Assembly (NCBI GenBank): GCA_028564925.1
Contig: CM053033.1
Coordinates: forward strand, 203,468,107 to 203,532,106
Length of the DNA stretch: 64,000 bases
Direction: 5' to 3'
Source of the DNA: Lithobates sylvaticus
Taxonomy: Eukaryota > Chordata > Amphibia > Anura > Ranidae
The translations under genes were made by a program, and so were the position numbers. Position 1 is the first letter of the stretch, and the number at the start of each line of letters is the position of its first letter. The notes beneath the pieces were generated by a model. The model made no database searches. It was not told the origin of the DNA and was given only the letters and a program-made list of their open reading frames with translations. This document shows positions 10,359 through 21,252 of the stretch, piece after piece.

Positions 10359-11018
10359 CTGTATATACTCGACTATAGGCCGTCCCGAGTATAAGCCGAG
10401 GCCCCTAATTAACCACAAAAAAATGGGAAACCTGCATTGACCCGTGTATAAGCCGAGGATACAAAATGCAGCAGCTACTGTAAGTGGAAAAGAGGACCAG
10501 CAATGCCCATCTGCAGCTGCCTGTCCCCTGTACAGACCCCCCCGTGTCCCCATTACAGCCTACCTGTGCCGGTCTTCGGTCCCCGGTCTCCGGTCCTCGG
10601 TCCTCGGTCCCCGCTCTCCGCTCTGTCCCCGCTCGCCGCTCTGTCAGCGTGTATGGTGCCATTGCAAAATTAAAAAGCCGCGACTCCTCCTCGTCCTCGT
10701 CCGTGATAGGAGGAACGCTGTTTTCCCAGCAGTCAGTGCGCAGTGTTCCGCCTATCACGGACGCCCTCTCATCCTCGTCCATGAGATGAGAATGACAGGG
10801 CATCCGTGATAGGCGGAACACTGCACTGCTGGGAAAATTAGTGTCCGCCTATCACGGACGGGCGGGAGGAGGCGGCGCGGCTTTTTAAAACTGCCGTCTG
10901 TCTGCATGACAAGCTGTTCATGTAGGCAGACGGCAGTGACTCGAATATAAGCCGAGGGGGGGACTTTCAGCCCTAAAAAATGGGCTTAAAATCTTGGCTT
11001 ATATTCGAGTATATACGG
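10359..11018. mobile_element. Palindromic MITE, family E (GTATATACTCG ends, TA target)
   Basis: Ends are inverted copies (CTGTATATACTCGACTATA and TCGAGTATATACGG), with ATAAGCCGAGG just inside both. TA flanks both ends. Deleting the element and one TA restores the Tc1 leader CACCTAATTAGTAAATAGAG. The middle has a CCGGTCCTCGG tandem run (10570-10645) and hairpin arms built on GATAGGCGGAACAC. Confidence 0.85.
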
Positions 11019-11770
11019 TAGTAAATAGAGTCCACCTGTGTGTAATTTAATCTCAGTATAAATACAGCTGTACTGTGAAGCCCTCAGAGGTTTGTTAGAG
11101 AACCTTAGTGAACAAAAAGCATCAGGAAGGCCAAGGGACACACCAGACAGGTCAGGGATAACGTTGTGGAGAAGTTTAAAGCAGGGTTAGGTTATAAAAA
11201 AATATCCCAAGGTTTAAACATCTCACGGAGCACTGCTACATCCATCACCCGAAAATGGAAAGAGTATGGCACAACTGCAAACCTACCAAGACATGGCCGT
11301 CCACCTAAACTGAGAGGTTGGGCAAGCAGAGCATTCATCAGAGAAGCAGCCAAGAGGTCCATGGTAAATCTGGAGGAGCTACAGAGATCCACAGCTCAGG
11401 TGGGAGAATCTGTCTACAGGACAACTATTAGTCGTGCTCACCACAAATCTGGCCTTTATGGAAGAGTGTCAAGAAGAAAGCCATTGTTGAAAAAACGCCA
11501 TAAGAAGTCCCGTTTGCAGGACGCCATGTGTAGAACACAGAAAACATGTGGAAGAAGGTGCTCCGGTCAGGTGAGACCAAAATTTAACTTTTTGGCCTAA
11601 AAGCAAAACGCTATGTGTGGCGGAAAACTAACACTGCACATCACACCATCCCCAGCGTGAAAAATGGTGGTGGCAGCATCATGTGGTGGGGATGCTTTTC
11701 TTCAGCAGGGACAGGGAAGCCGGTCAGAGTTGATGGAAAGATGGATGGAGCCAAATACAGGGCAATCTTA

Positions 11771-12181
11771 TGCGGCGTACACATGGTCGGAATTTCCGAT
11801 GGAAACAGTCCGATGGGAGCTTTTCATCGGATTCCGACCGTGTGTATGCCCATCGGTCTTTTTCTGTCGGAATTTCCGACAGACTTTGAATTGAGAACCT
11901 GTTCTCAATTTTTCAGACGGAAAACCTTTCTATCGGATTTTCCGATCGTGTGTATGCAATTCCAACACGCAAAATTCCGACGCATGCTCGGAAACAATTT
12001 GACGCATGCTCGGAAGCATTAAACTTCCCTTTTAAGTGCTGTCGAACGTGTTTTATGCCACTGTGTGATTGACCGTCGGAATTTGGTGTGATCGTGTGTA
12101 GGCAACACAGCTTGAGCGGAATTCCGTCGGAAAAACCATCAAGTTTTTTCCGACGAGAATTCCGATCGTGTGTACGCGGCA
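11771..12181. mobile_element. Family A MITE in Tc1, TTA duplication
   Basis: The Tc1 reads ...GGGCAATC TTA, then the MITE (TGCGGCGTACACATGGTCGG to GTGTACGCGGCA), then TTA GAAAAAAACCTG. Without the MITE and one TTA, the Tc1 sequence is continuous, which sets the target duplication at exactly TTA. Confidence 0.88.
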
Positions 12182-12199
12182 TTAGAAAAAAACCTGTTA

Positions 12200-12413
12200 T
12201 GCCCCGTACACACGATCAGATTTTCCGACAACAAATGTTGGACGTGAGCTTGTTGGCGGAAAGTCCGAACGTGTGTATGCTCCATCGAACATTTGTTGTC
12301 AGACTTTCCGCCAACAAATGTTGGCTAGCAGGTTCTCAAATTTTCCGCCAACAAATGTTTGTTGTCAGACTTTCCGATCGTGTGTACACAAGTCCGTCGG
12401 ACAAAAGTCCAGG
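12200..12413. mobile_element. Family A-related MITE, right end unclear
   Basis: Begins TGCCCCGTACACACGATCAG directly after CTGTTA of the Tc1 element. The inside is a set of inverted CCGACAACAAATGTTGG / CCGCCAACAAATG blocks. The right end is not the usual GGGGCA; sequence drifts into unassigned DNA near 12413, and no Tc1 follows. Confidence 0.6.
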
Positions 12414-12920
12414 GCTTGTTTACACCATTGATCTTCATTGAATGCATGGCCGCTGGTATGCGCATGGCAGACACACAGTGACAAAGCATCGATCTCATTA
12501 CATCACACTGTTTACTTTTTTCAAAGAACTTATTGAAATGTCATGAGTGACATTCCAATATAGTTCTATTCATGCAGAGGCCTTTCACTGACAAATACTT
12601 GAACAGAAAAATCCACATCTGACACTGGGTACAGGCTCACTATCAGTCTGTGGTCTGCTTCATAAACATACCTCATAGAAGAAAGGAAGGAAGCAGCACT
12701 CCATTGTAAAAGTCATATAAAAGGTTATAAGGATACCATGTCAATTTGTCTATTCAGAGGAAGTGACAGGATCTGTGTAAAGGGGCACTCCCCACCCACA
12801 GATACCTTGCCAGTGCTCCCATGTCAATCCCCTCACAGTCATAACTGTCACCATATTTGTGACAGTCCGTGTCAGTTGGTGTCATAGACATAGAGGAAGC
12901 GGTGACATCACCCGTTCTAT
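12414..12920. other. Unassigned stretch
   Basis: About 500 bases with no supported gene and no repeat recognised within the window. Confidence 0.4.
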
Positions 12921-12922
12921 TA

Positions 12923-14564
12923 CAGTGCCTTGCGAAAGTATTCGGCCCCCTTGAACTTTTCAACCTTTTGCCACATTTCAGGCTTCAAAACATAAAGATA
13001 TAAAATTTAAATTTTTTGTGAAGAATCACCAACAAGTGGGACACAATTGTGAAGTGGAACGAAATCTATTGGATTGTTGAAACTTTTTTAACTAATAAAA
13101 AAATGAAAAGTGGGGCGTGCAAAATTATTTGGCCCCCTTGCGTTAATACTTTGTAGAGCCACCTTTTGCTGTGATTACAGCTGCAAGTCGCTTGGGGTAT
13201 GTCTCTATCAGTTTTGCACATCGAGAGACTGAAATTCTTGCCCATTCTTCCTTGCAAAACAGCTTGAGCTCAGTGAGGTTGGATGGAGAGCGTTTGTGAA
13301 CAGCAGTTTTCAGCTCTTTCCACAAATTCTCGATTGGATTCAGGTCTGGACTTTGACTTGGCCATTCTAACACCTGGATACGTTTATTTGTGAACCATTC
13401 CTTTGTAGATTTTGCTGTATGTTTGGGATCATTGTCTTGTTGGAAGATAAATCTCCGTCCCACTTTCAGGTCTATTGCAGACTCCAACAGGTTTTCATCC
13501 AGAATGGTCCTGTATTTGGCTGCATCCATCTTCCCCTCAACTTTAACCATTTTCCCTGTCCCTGCTGAAGAAAAGCAGGCCCAAACCATGATGCTGCCAC
13601 CACCATGTTTGACAGTGGGGATGGTGTGTTGAGGGTGATGAGCTGTGTTGCTTTTACGCCAAACATATTGTTTTGCATTGTGGCCAAAATTGTTTTGCAT
13701 TGTGGCCAAAAAGTTCGATTTTTGGACCAGAGCACCTTCTTCCACATGTTTGGTGTGTCTCCCAGGTGGCTTGTGGCAAACTTTAGACAATACTTTTTAT
13801 GGATATCTTTGAGAAATTCTTCTTGCCACTCTTCCATAAAGGCCAGATTTGTGCAGTGTACGACTGATTGTTGTCCTATGGACAGACTCTCCCACCTCAG
13901 CTGTAGTTCTCTGCAGTTCATCCAGAGTGATCATGGGCCTCTTGGCTGCATCTCTGATCAGTCTTCTCCTTGTCTGAGCTGAAAGTTTAGAGGGACAGCC
14001 AGGTCTTGGTACATTTGCAGTGGTCTGATACTCCTTCCATTTCAAAATGATCGCTTGCACAGTGCTCCTTGGGATGTTTAAAGCTTGGGAAATCTTTTTG
14101 TATCCAAATCCGGCTTTAAACTTCTCCACAACAGTATTACGGACCTGCCTGGTGTGTTCCTTGGTCTTCATGATGCTCTCTGCGCTTTCAACAGAACCCT
14201 GAGACTATCACAGAGCAGGTGCATTTATACAGAGACTTGATTACACACAGGTGGATTCTATTTATCACCATCAGTCATTTAGGACAACATTGGATCATTC
14301 AGAGATCCTCGCTGAACTTCTGGAGTGAGTTTGCTGCACTGAAAGTAAAGGGGCCGAATAATTTTGCACGCACCACTTTTCAGTTTTTTATTTGCTAAAA
14401 AAGTTTAAAATATCCAATAGATTTCGTTCCACTTCACAATTGTGTCCCACTTGTTGGTGATTCTTCACAAAAAAATTAAAATTTTTATATCTTTATGTTT
14501 GAAGCCTGAAATGTGGCAAAAGGTTGAAAAGTTCAAGGGGGCCGAATACTTTCGCAAGGCACTG
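12923..14564 (-). mobile_element. Tc1-like transposon with both terminal inverted repeats
   Basis: TA flanks a 1642-bp element. The terminal inverted repeats are about 220 bp (12923-13145 and 14345-14564), starting CAGTGCCTTGCGAAAGTATT. The minus-strand transposase is in two frames. 14171-13797 gives MKTKEHTRQVRNTVVEKFKA, paired-like helix-turn-helix and PRPGCPSKLS. 13790-13143 gives GGGSIMVWACFSSAG, FQQDNDPKHTA (second D) and [11 protein letters not shown] (E), a DD34E order. A frame change near 13790, loss of the first catalytic aspartate and a 22-bp tandem duplication at about 13667-13710 leave it inactive. Confidence 0.92.
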
Positions 14565-14614
14565 TATATGACAATCCTCAGGCCTAGTGACTGTCCGCTA
14601 GGCCCAAGCACTTA

Positions 14615-14898
14615 TGCCCCTTTCACACTTGTGCGACTTCAATGTCGCGCGATTTTCCCACGATTTTCCCACGATTTAGCGGACGCGATTTTTGACACGT
14701 ATTTGCAGCGATTTCAAAGAATGCTTGTGTAAGTGGCATCAAAATCGGACCAAAGTAGTGCAGGACTACTTTGAAGTCGGAACGACTTGAAGTCGTACTA
14801 ATATGAATGGCTGTCATTGGAAATCATGGGGAACAACTTGTCATGCTACTTTGCAATCCCAAATCGTGGGACAAGTCGTATAAGTGTGAAAGGGGCCA
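14615..14898. mobile_element. MITE, TGCCCCTTTCACACTTGTG type (family B-like)
   Basis: Flanked by TTA and TAA. Ends TGCCCCTTTCACACTTGTGC and TAAGTGTGAAAGGGGCCA. Interior repeats GTCG/CGAC motifs such as GAAGTCGGAACGACTTGAAG. Related to 56628-56882. Confidence 0.8.
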
Positions 14899-15490
14899 TA
14901 AGGCCTCATGTACAATACAGCTGCTAAACTGAAGTTTAGGAACAGTTGGGCGTTTTTTTTTTTTTTTCAGCAGCCCCGGAACTCTCTATGTTATCTTATC
15001 TGTACATGTACACTCAGTAGTTTATAGTAGTTTAAAGTCAGTTGAGGTTACAGGCACTTTTTTGAAAGCAGAAAAGTTGCGTTCAGGTAGTTTACCGGCA
15101 TTTTAAATGCCAAATGCTTGTAACTGCGTGCAACCACGGTAAACTGCTTTTGCATTTATAAGCATTTTTAAAGAGGAAAATATTTTTGATAATTTTTGAA
15201 CATATAAAATGTTAAAAAAACACAAATTTCACCACATGCTGTTGCCTGCAAGCTTGACACACCGGTGGACATTGGCCCACCGTGTGATATTCCCCTCCTC
15301 AGTCAATCATGTAATAAAATACTTCACAAGCAGTTGACTTATAGATTGACCCTGAAGTTGACTGGGAGTTTGACCCACCCTGTGATATTGTTCAACCTTT
15401 TGAGAAAATTACCAAATTTTGTCTCGGTTCACACCTACAGGGAGGTAGCAAACTCATTTCAGGGAGGTTTTGCACCACCGCTAAAACTCC
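14899..15490. other. Unassigned repeat-like DNA
   Basis: Contains TTTAGG / GCATTTTAAATGC style MITE fragments and a T-run at 14955, but no complete element or gene that I can delimit. Confidence 0.35.
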
Positions 15491-15514
15491 CCCCCCCCCA
15501 ATTAAATGCAGCCT

Positions 15515-16175
15515 CACCGTGCCCATCATTGCAGCCTCACCGTGCCCATCATTGCAAGCCTTACCGTGCCCATCATTGCAGCCTTACCGTGCCCCTCATT
15601 GCAGCCTCACCGTACCCATAATCCCAGCCTCACATACCCATAATCACAGCCTTACAGTGCCCATAATTGCAGCCTCACCATGCCCAAAATTGCAGCTTCA
15701 TTGTGCCAATAATTGCAGCATTTCCTGAGCCCATAATTGCAGCCTTACAGTGCCCATAATTGCAGCCTTACAGTGCCTTACATTACCGTGCCCATAATTG
15801 CAGCCTCACCGTGCCCACAATCACAGCCTCACGTGCCCATAATCGCAGCCTTACAGTGCCCATAATTGCAGCCTTACCATGCCCAAAATCGCAGCCTCAC
15901 TGTGCTAATAATTGCAGCCTCACTGTGCCAATAATTGCAGCCTTACCGTGCCCATAATCACAGCCTTACAGTGCCCATAATCGCAGCTTTATTATGCCCA
16001 TAATTGCAGCCTTACAGTGCCCATAATCGCAGCCTCACCGTGCCCATAATCGCAGCTTACAGTGCCCATAATTGCAGCCTCACCGTGCCCATAATCGCAG
16101 CCTCACGGTGCCCATAATCGCAGCCTTACAGTGCCCATAATGGCAGACTTCCGTGCCCATAATCGCAGCCTCACT
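15515..16175. repeat. 23-bp minisatellite (GCAGCCTCACCGTGCCCATAAT)
   Basis: Roughly 28 imperfect copies of a 23-bp unit, alternating CATAATTGCAGCCTTACAGTGCC and CATAATCGCAGCCTCACCGTGCC forms. The same GCAGCCTCAC-TGCCCAT core occurs inside the family E element at 39.4 kb, and a GCAGCC-type tandem occurs in the one at 48.8 kb, so this array may derive from such an element. Confidence 0.85.
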
Positions 16176-16227
16176 ACGGTTAGTGCCTGGATTACACACA
16201 GCAGGCATCCCCCGCTGTGTCTCAGAA

Positions 16228-16535
16228 TTCAGTGTGAAAACTTTGGCCGTGATGTGACAAAAGTCCCGCCCTCCTACTAGACCAGCTCGTGTGATAGACG
16301 CAGTGTTCTGTCTATCACACGAGCTGGTCTAGGAGGAGGGTGGGACTTTTGTCACAGTGCGGCCAAAGTTTTTTACACTCAGCTCCGCTGTGTGTGACGT
16401 AGTGGAGGAGGAGGGGGAGGAGGAGGGAGGGAGGGGAGCGCCTCCTGTCACTCAGCCACAGACAGAGAAGCCCGAGCGGCCGTACTCCATTCAGCTGCTC
16501 GGGCTGCTCTGTCTGTGGCTGAGTGACAGGCTCAG
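16228..16535. repeat. Two adjacent long hairpins
   Basis: Hairpin 1 pairs about 16230-16298 with 16310-16379 (arms share ACTTTTGTCACA and CACACGAGCTGGTCTA). Hairpin 2 pairs about 16441-16481 with 16493-16533 (CTGTCACTCAGCCACAGACAG). Both are imperfect and GC-rich. They directly follow the 23-bp array, the same order as in the family E elements. Confidence 0.75.
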
Positions 16536-17165
16536 CCGGGAGATCGCCCGGCACTCGCTGGGGACCGGGAGCCCGCACCCAAGACTCCCGCGACTTGCGG
16601 GAGAGTTGAGATGTCTGTACATGCCATTCAACATGGTTTTCTATGGGACACGTTCATATGCTTTTTTCAGCCACTGCATGTTTGGAAAGGGTCAACACAA
16701 AACTGCTTTTTTTTTGTCCTCTCATGCAATTTTCTACATTTTCGTCTTCTCTCACAGAATGGCTGAAATAGTTAATAATTTACTTGTTTTTCATGCATTG
16801 TGGGCATTTGGGAGGGTCTCCTGAGGTTATCTTTAAAAAAAAAAAGGCTTTTTAACTTCAAATGCGCAAACCCGCTGCTAAATGCTCATAAATGCAGTAT
16901 GTAAAAGCTATAAAATGGACGTTTTTCACTGTCAGTTTCCAGCTGTCAAATTTCCAGCGTTCAGAAAAGGTTGTCAACTGCCTTGTGTACATGAGCCCTA
17001 ACATAAGAGGAGGTGACATACTTCCCCCATATATGGACGAACAGGATTTTTTGCATCAGCTGAGGCAGCAAAAAAGTGATGGGGGATTGTTGGCGTGGTA
17101 TCAGTGGGTCGCTGGAGCCTCTTTACTAAAACACTATCCCTTAACCCTCAATGGGCTTAGTGACA
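16536..17165. other. Unassigned
   Basis: No gene supported. Some GCAAATGC/AAATGCTCATAAATGC motifs resemble a decayed MITE. Confidence 0.3.
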
Positions 17166-17167
17166 AT

Positions 17168-17392
17168 GGGATTTATTTACTAAAGGCAACTCCACTTTGC
17201 ACTGCAAGTGCACTTGGAAGTGCAGTTGCTGTAGATCTGAGCGGGACGTGCAAGGAAAATAATTGTTTTTTTTGCTTGTACATGATTGGATGATAAAATC
17301 AGCAGAGCTTCCCCTCATTTCAGATCTTCCCCTCAGATCGAAAGTGACTGCACTTCCAAGTGCACTTGCAGTGCAAAGTTGATTCAACCCCA
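17168..17392. mobile_element. MITE, GGGATTTATTTACTAAAG type
   Basis: Ends GGGATTTATTTACTAAAGGC and GTTGATTCAACCCC are imperfect inverted repeats. The AGTGCACTTGGAAGTGCAGT block is repeated in inverse near the right end. Related elements are at 31612-31788 and 59045-59221. Confidence 0.65.
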
Positions 17393-17423
17393 ATGTGTCT
17401 TTTTGGCAGCCTAATCACCCTAA

Positions 17424-17520
17424 TGCCCCATACACACGATCGGACTTTCCGACAACAAAACCGTGGATTTTTGTTCGAAGGGTGTTGTCTTGCATACGAT
17501 CCGATCGTGTGTACGCGGCA
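17424..17520. mobile_element. Short family A MITE (97 bp)
   Basis: TAA on both sides. Ends TGCCCCATACACACGATCGG and CCGATCGTGTGTACGCGGCA. It keeps the ends but almost no middle. Confidence 0.8.
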
Positions 17521-17523
17521 TAA

Positions 17524-17976
17524 GGCTTCTTTTGGACTTGCTGTTTGCTCCCCCCGAGTTAAAAATGCATGGTTGAGCTGTGTTTATGACGCCTGCCAAC
17601 TGCACCCTCTTAAGCTGTAATAGGCAGCAGACAGAGATGTTTACATGCCGCAGCTGCAATTCTTCACACCCAAGGCAAAGTTGACCCGACGTGCAGCAAT
17701 GGGGAAGTGCCGTAAACACCCTGCACCTACATTATTGTCGGCAATAATGGGATTAGGAGGCATTGCATCGCTGAGAGAGAGAGACTTGACCCAAATATTT
17801 ATACCCAACCCCATCATGCCCCATTGGCCTGAACCTCCTACTGGGATGGCTCAGATAAATATAAATATTCATAACTTACCATAGAAGTGAAATCTCCTAC
17901 TATAGCCAGCGGTACCAGAGACACCTACTGGCAACAGTGAGAAATTACAACTCCACAGAGCTTAGGGAGAAACTAA
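17524..17976. other. Unassigned
   Basis: Non-repetitive within the window; no gene supported. Short frames here show no domain. Confidence 0.35.
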
Positions 17977-18402
17977 GGCCCCTTTCACACTGGGGCGGGA
18001 GCGGCGTCGGCGGTAAAGCAGCGCTATATTTAGCGCTGCTTTTCCGTCATTTTAGTGGCGGTATTTGCCCGCTAGCGGTGCGGTTTTAACCCCTGCTAGC
18101 GACCGAAAAAGGGTTAAAACCGCCAGCAAAGCCCGCTGTAGCAGCGCTTTGCCGGCGATATTGCCGCGGTGTCCCATTGATTTCAATGGGTAGGAGCGGT
18201 ATAGGAGCAGTGAATACACCGCTCCTTCACCGCTCCAAAGATGCTGCTAGCAGGACTTTTTTGACCGTCCTGCTAGCGCACCGCTCCAGTGTGAAAGCCC
18301 TCCGGCTTTCACACTGGAGTGAAAGGGGCCGGATTTTTTCAGGCGCTATACAGGCGCTATTTTTAGTGCTTTAGTGAAAAACACCCTAGTGTGAAAGGGG
18401 CC
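17977..18402. mobile_element. Family B MITE, complete
   Basis: TAA flanks both ends. Termini GGCCCCTTTCACACTGGGGC and GTGTGAAAGGGGCC. Inside are AGCGCTGCTTT, GCTAGCGGTGCGG, CATTGATTTCAATGGG and ACCGCTCC blocks in mostly palindromic order. Best preserved copy of this family here. Confidence 0.88.
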
Positions 18403-18529
18403 TAAGTACAAAACTATACAAATCAAGCTGGGCTGATTATCACCCAACCAAAACTAAATTTCCTACCATTTAGCAACCTGTCTAGAAGGGTGCTATATGG
18501 GTTAGGCTGTTAGATTAAACAGAACCTTT

Positions 18530-18812
18530 GCCCACTTATATCAGGTGTCCCTATACAAATCCCTCCTATATCAGCGTCCCCATCAGAATCCCCCACCTTG
18601 TATTAGTTGTTGTCCCTGACAACGCCCCCCCCATATCAGGATCCCCATCAGAGTACCAACATACATCAGGGTTCCCATCAAAGTCCCACCTCACATCAGG
18701 TGTCTCTATCAGAGCCCCATCCTACATCAGTTGTCCCTATCAGAGTTCCTGCTTTCATCACATGTCCTTGTCAGAGTGCCCCCTTACATCAATTATCTCA
18801 ATCAGACTGGCT
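18530..18812. repeat. Degenerate about 32-bp tandem repeat
   Basis: Loose repeats of ACATCAGGTGTCCCTATCAGAG-like units, roughly eight or nine. Too diverged to count exactly. Confidence 0.55.
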
Positions 18813-19936
18813 CATGAGTCAGTCGATTCACTCCCAAGTTGGGGGTGCACAATCTGGGGGGAGGGGAGCACACCCCATAGATCTAGGCCTGTAAAGGGTT
18901 AGTTTACCTTTGCAAAAAAACTGTCTATGCAGTTAAGGGGCAGCAGTAGATAAAAACAAACCTGTGCTGCTACAAACAATATTGAATATCATATCTTCTA
19001 TTGCTGTAGTCCCTTTTCAACCCCCCAGGGCTCCCCAAGAAACTCCCACAGTCTTGTTGCTAGGACGTTGCTATGACGCTTCAGCTGATGCTCCTACTGT
19101 TGATGCTCACCTCCACCGTCAAAAGAGTGTGCTATTTCTCGGATGCAAAACCCAGTGCATGCGCCCTCTTTTATCCATTGCAGTAGCTCTGAGCTAAGTG
19201 CCATGGCAACAAGGTAGATAGTGGACTGCATATGCACAGTGTGCAAATCAAACAGATAGTCTTAAGATGGCAGAGGCAACATCAACAGCTGGAGCATCCA
19301 TAGTGATGAGAAAAATGCCAGCTATGGGAGTATTCAGGTAGACTTCTGAAAGGGTGAAAATGGCCTACAGCAATAGCAGGTACAATATTCAATGTGGTTC
19401 ATAGCAACACAGGTTTTTTTTAATCTATTGGTGCCCCTTGCTCACCTGGCGATCCTGCCAATAACACAGTTCCTGTCCTAGGCCGATGACACTAGAGGAG
19501 GTAGGAAATACGAGCCACCAGAGATGTGAATATAAGCCTAGGCTCAAGCTAGAGCTTCTTCAAGTGTTTTCTTCGAGAGTATATTCACACCAGGTGCAGT
19601 AGGGCTGCATTGGGCAAATAATCCAGTACTGTTCCACCGCGGTCCCACCGCAGGACTAGGCAAAATGTCTCCTACCTGGCATGTCCACACCACCACATTG
19701 GGGCTGAAAAAAAGTAAGGCAAGCTGAACTTTTTTGCAGCGCAGTGCGAGGCAATCCACAGCCTCACACCGCGCAACAGACAATAGTACTAAATACAATA
19801 TCACTGTGTGACATTATATTAAATTTGTTAAAAAAAAAAAAGTGAACAGTGCGATGTGCAGTGATCAATACATCAATCAGCATTGTTGTCATCCCACCGC
19901 TGCGCTGTAACGCAGAGGCTGGTGTGAATGTACCCT
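18813..19936. other. About 1.1 kb without recognisable feature
   Basis: No coding region or complete repeat supported. An A-run lies at about 19829-19840. A possible decayed MITE (TTCACACCAGGTGCAG / GGCTGGTGTGAA) spans about 19580-19930. Confidence 0.35.
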
Positions 19937-19939
19937 TAA

Positions 19940-20363
19940 TGCCGCGTACACATGAACGGATTTTCCGTCTGAAAAAAATTGGATGTTTTTTCCGACGGAA
20001 TTCCGCTCAAGCTTGGCTTGCATACACACGGTCACACAAAAGTTTGCTGAACTTTCGACCGTCAAGAACGCGGAGACATACAACACTACGACCAGCCGAG
20101 AAAATGAAGTTCAATGCTTCCGAGCATGCGTCGAATTGTTTTCGAGCATGCGTATGTATTTTGCGCGTTGGAATTGCTGCAGACGATCGGAATTTCCGAT
20201 CAGAACTTTTTCCAACCGAAAAATTGAGAACCTGCTTTCAATCTTTTGCTGGTGGAAATTCGGCCAGCAAAAGTCCTATGGAGCATACACACGGTTGCAT
20301 TTTCTGACCAAAAGCTCTCATCAATCTTTTGCTGGCTGAATTTCCGATCGTGTGTACGCGGCA
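19940..20363. mobile_element. Family A MITE, TAA duplication
   Basis: TAA at both sides. Ends TGCCGCGTACACATGAACGG and CGATCGTGTGTACGCGGCA. Shares its interior (CTCAAGCTTGGCTTGCATAC, GAGCATGCGT) with copies at 6.4, 22.5 and 40.3 kb. Confidence 0.88.
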
Positions 20364-20456
20364 TAAGTCTCATTCACACCATAACACATCTGTTAATGCA
20401 TGTGCATTGAGTTGCGTTTTTTGTAATTCAGTGCATGTTAGCGTTCATGTGCCTAA

Positions 20457-20858
20457 TGCCGCGTACACACGATCCGAATTCTCGTCGGTTTTTCCGACGG
20501 AATTCCGACGGAATTCCGCTCAAGCTGTGTTGCTACACACGATCACACCAAATTCCGACGGTCAATAACACAGCGGCATAAAACACGTTCGACAGCACTA
20601 TAAAAGGGAAGTTTAATGCTTCTGAGCATGCGTCGAATTGTTTCCGAGCATGCGTCGGAATTTTGCGTGTCGGAATTGCCTACACACGATCGGAAAATCC
20701 GATAGAAAGGTTTTCCGTCGGAAAAATTGAGAACAGGTTCTCAATTCAAAGTCCGTCGGAAATTCCGACAGAAAAAGACCGTTGGGCATACACACGATCC
20801 GATGAAAAGCTCCCATCGGACTGTTTCCATTGGAAATTCCGACCGTGTATACGCCGCA
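20457..20858. mobile_element. Family A MITE, abutting a family B copy
   Basis: Starts TGCCGCGTACACACGATCCG after TAA, ends CCGTGTATACGCCGCA before TTA. That TTA is also the left flank of the family B element that follows. Confidence 0.85.
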
Positions 20859-20861
20859 TTA

Positions 20862-21252
20862 GAGGGCTTTTACACCAAGCCGCCTATATCGTTGGATTTG
20901 GGGCGATTTGGGGCGCATTTCGGCCGCTAGCGGGGCGCTTTTACCCCCCGCTAGCGGCCGAGAAAGGGTTAAAACCGCCCGCAATAGCAGCATTTTGCCG
21001 GCGGTATTACAGCGCTGCCCCATTGATTTCAATGGCGAGCAGCGGTGGAGGAGCGGTAAACACACCGCTCCTTCACCGCTCCAAAGAAGCTGCTGGGAGG
21101 ACTTTTCCTGACGTCCTGCCAGCGCACCGCTCCAGTGTGAAAGCCCTTCGGCTTTCACACTGGAGACAATGGTGCAGCTGTTTTAGGGCAGATTGCAGTC
21201 GCTATTTCTAATGCGATATCGCCTGCAAAACGCCCTTGGTGTGAAAGGGGTC
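20862..21252. mobile_element. Family B MITE, TTA duplication
   Basis: TTA both sides. Ends GAGGGCTTTTACACC and GGTGTGAAAGGGGTC. Interior GCTAGCGGCCGAGAAAGGG and CCATTGATTTCAATGG as in other family B copies; closest to 58536-58971. Confidence 0.85.

Larger units (their letters stand above)
10142..12199 (+). mobile_element. Tc1-like transposon, invaded by three MITEs and 3'-truncated
   Basis: The left terminal-repeat remnant (about 10142-10300) is followed by the familiar Tc1 leader. The transposase N-terminus (11166-11600) reads MEKFKAGLGYKKISQGLNIS, a helix-turn-helix with TANLPRHGRPPK, then SGLYGRVSRRKPLLKK. Past 11600 comes [37 protein letters not shown]. The frame is shifted and stopped several times, and the acidic residue in the first catalytic block is lost. 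MITEs interrupt it at 10359-11018, 11771-12181 and from 12200. The catalytic DDE remainder and right terminus are missing. Confidence 0.85.

Noticed and set aside
15515-16175. CRISPR-like array
   Set aside because: Units are contiguous with no unique spacers, and the context is a vertebrate genome.
16357-16824. 155-codon frame over the hairpins
   Set aside because: Driven by the palindromic arms; no domain.
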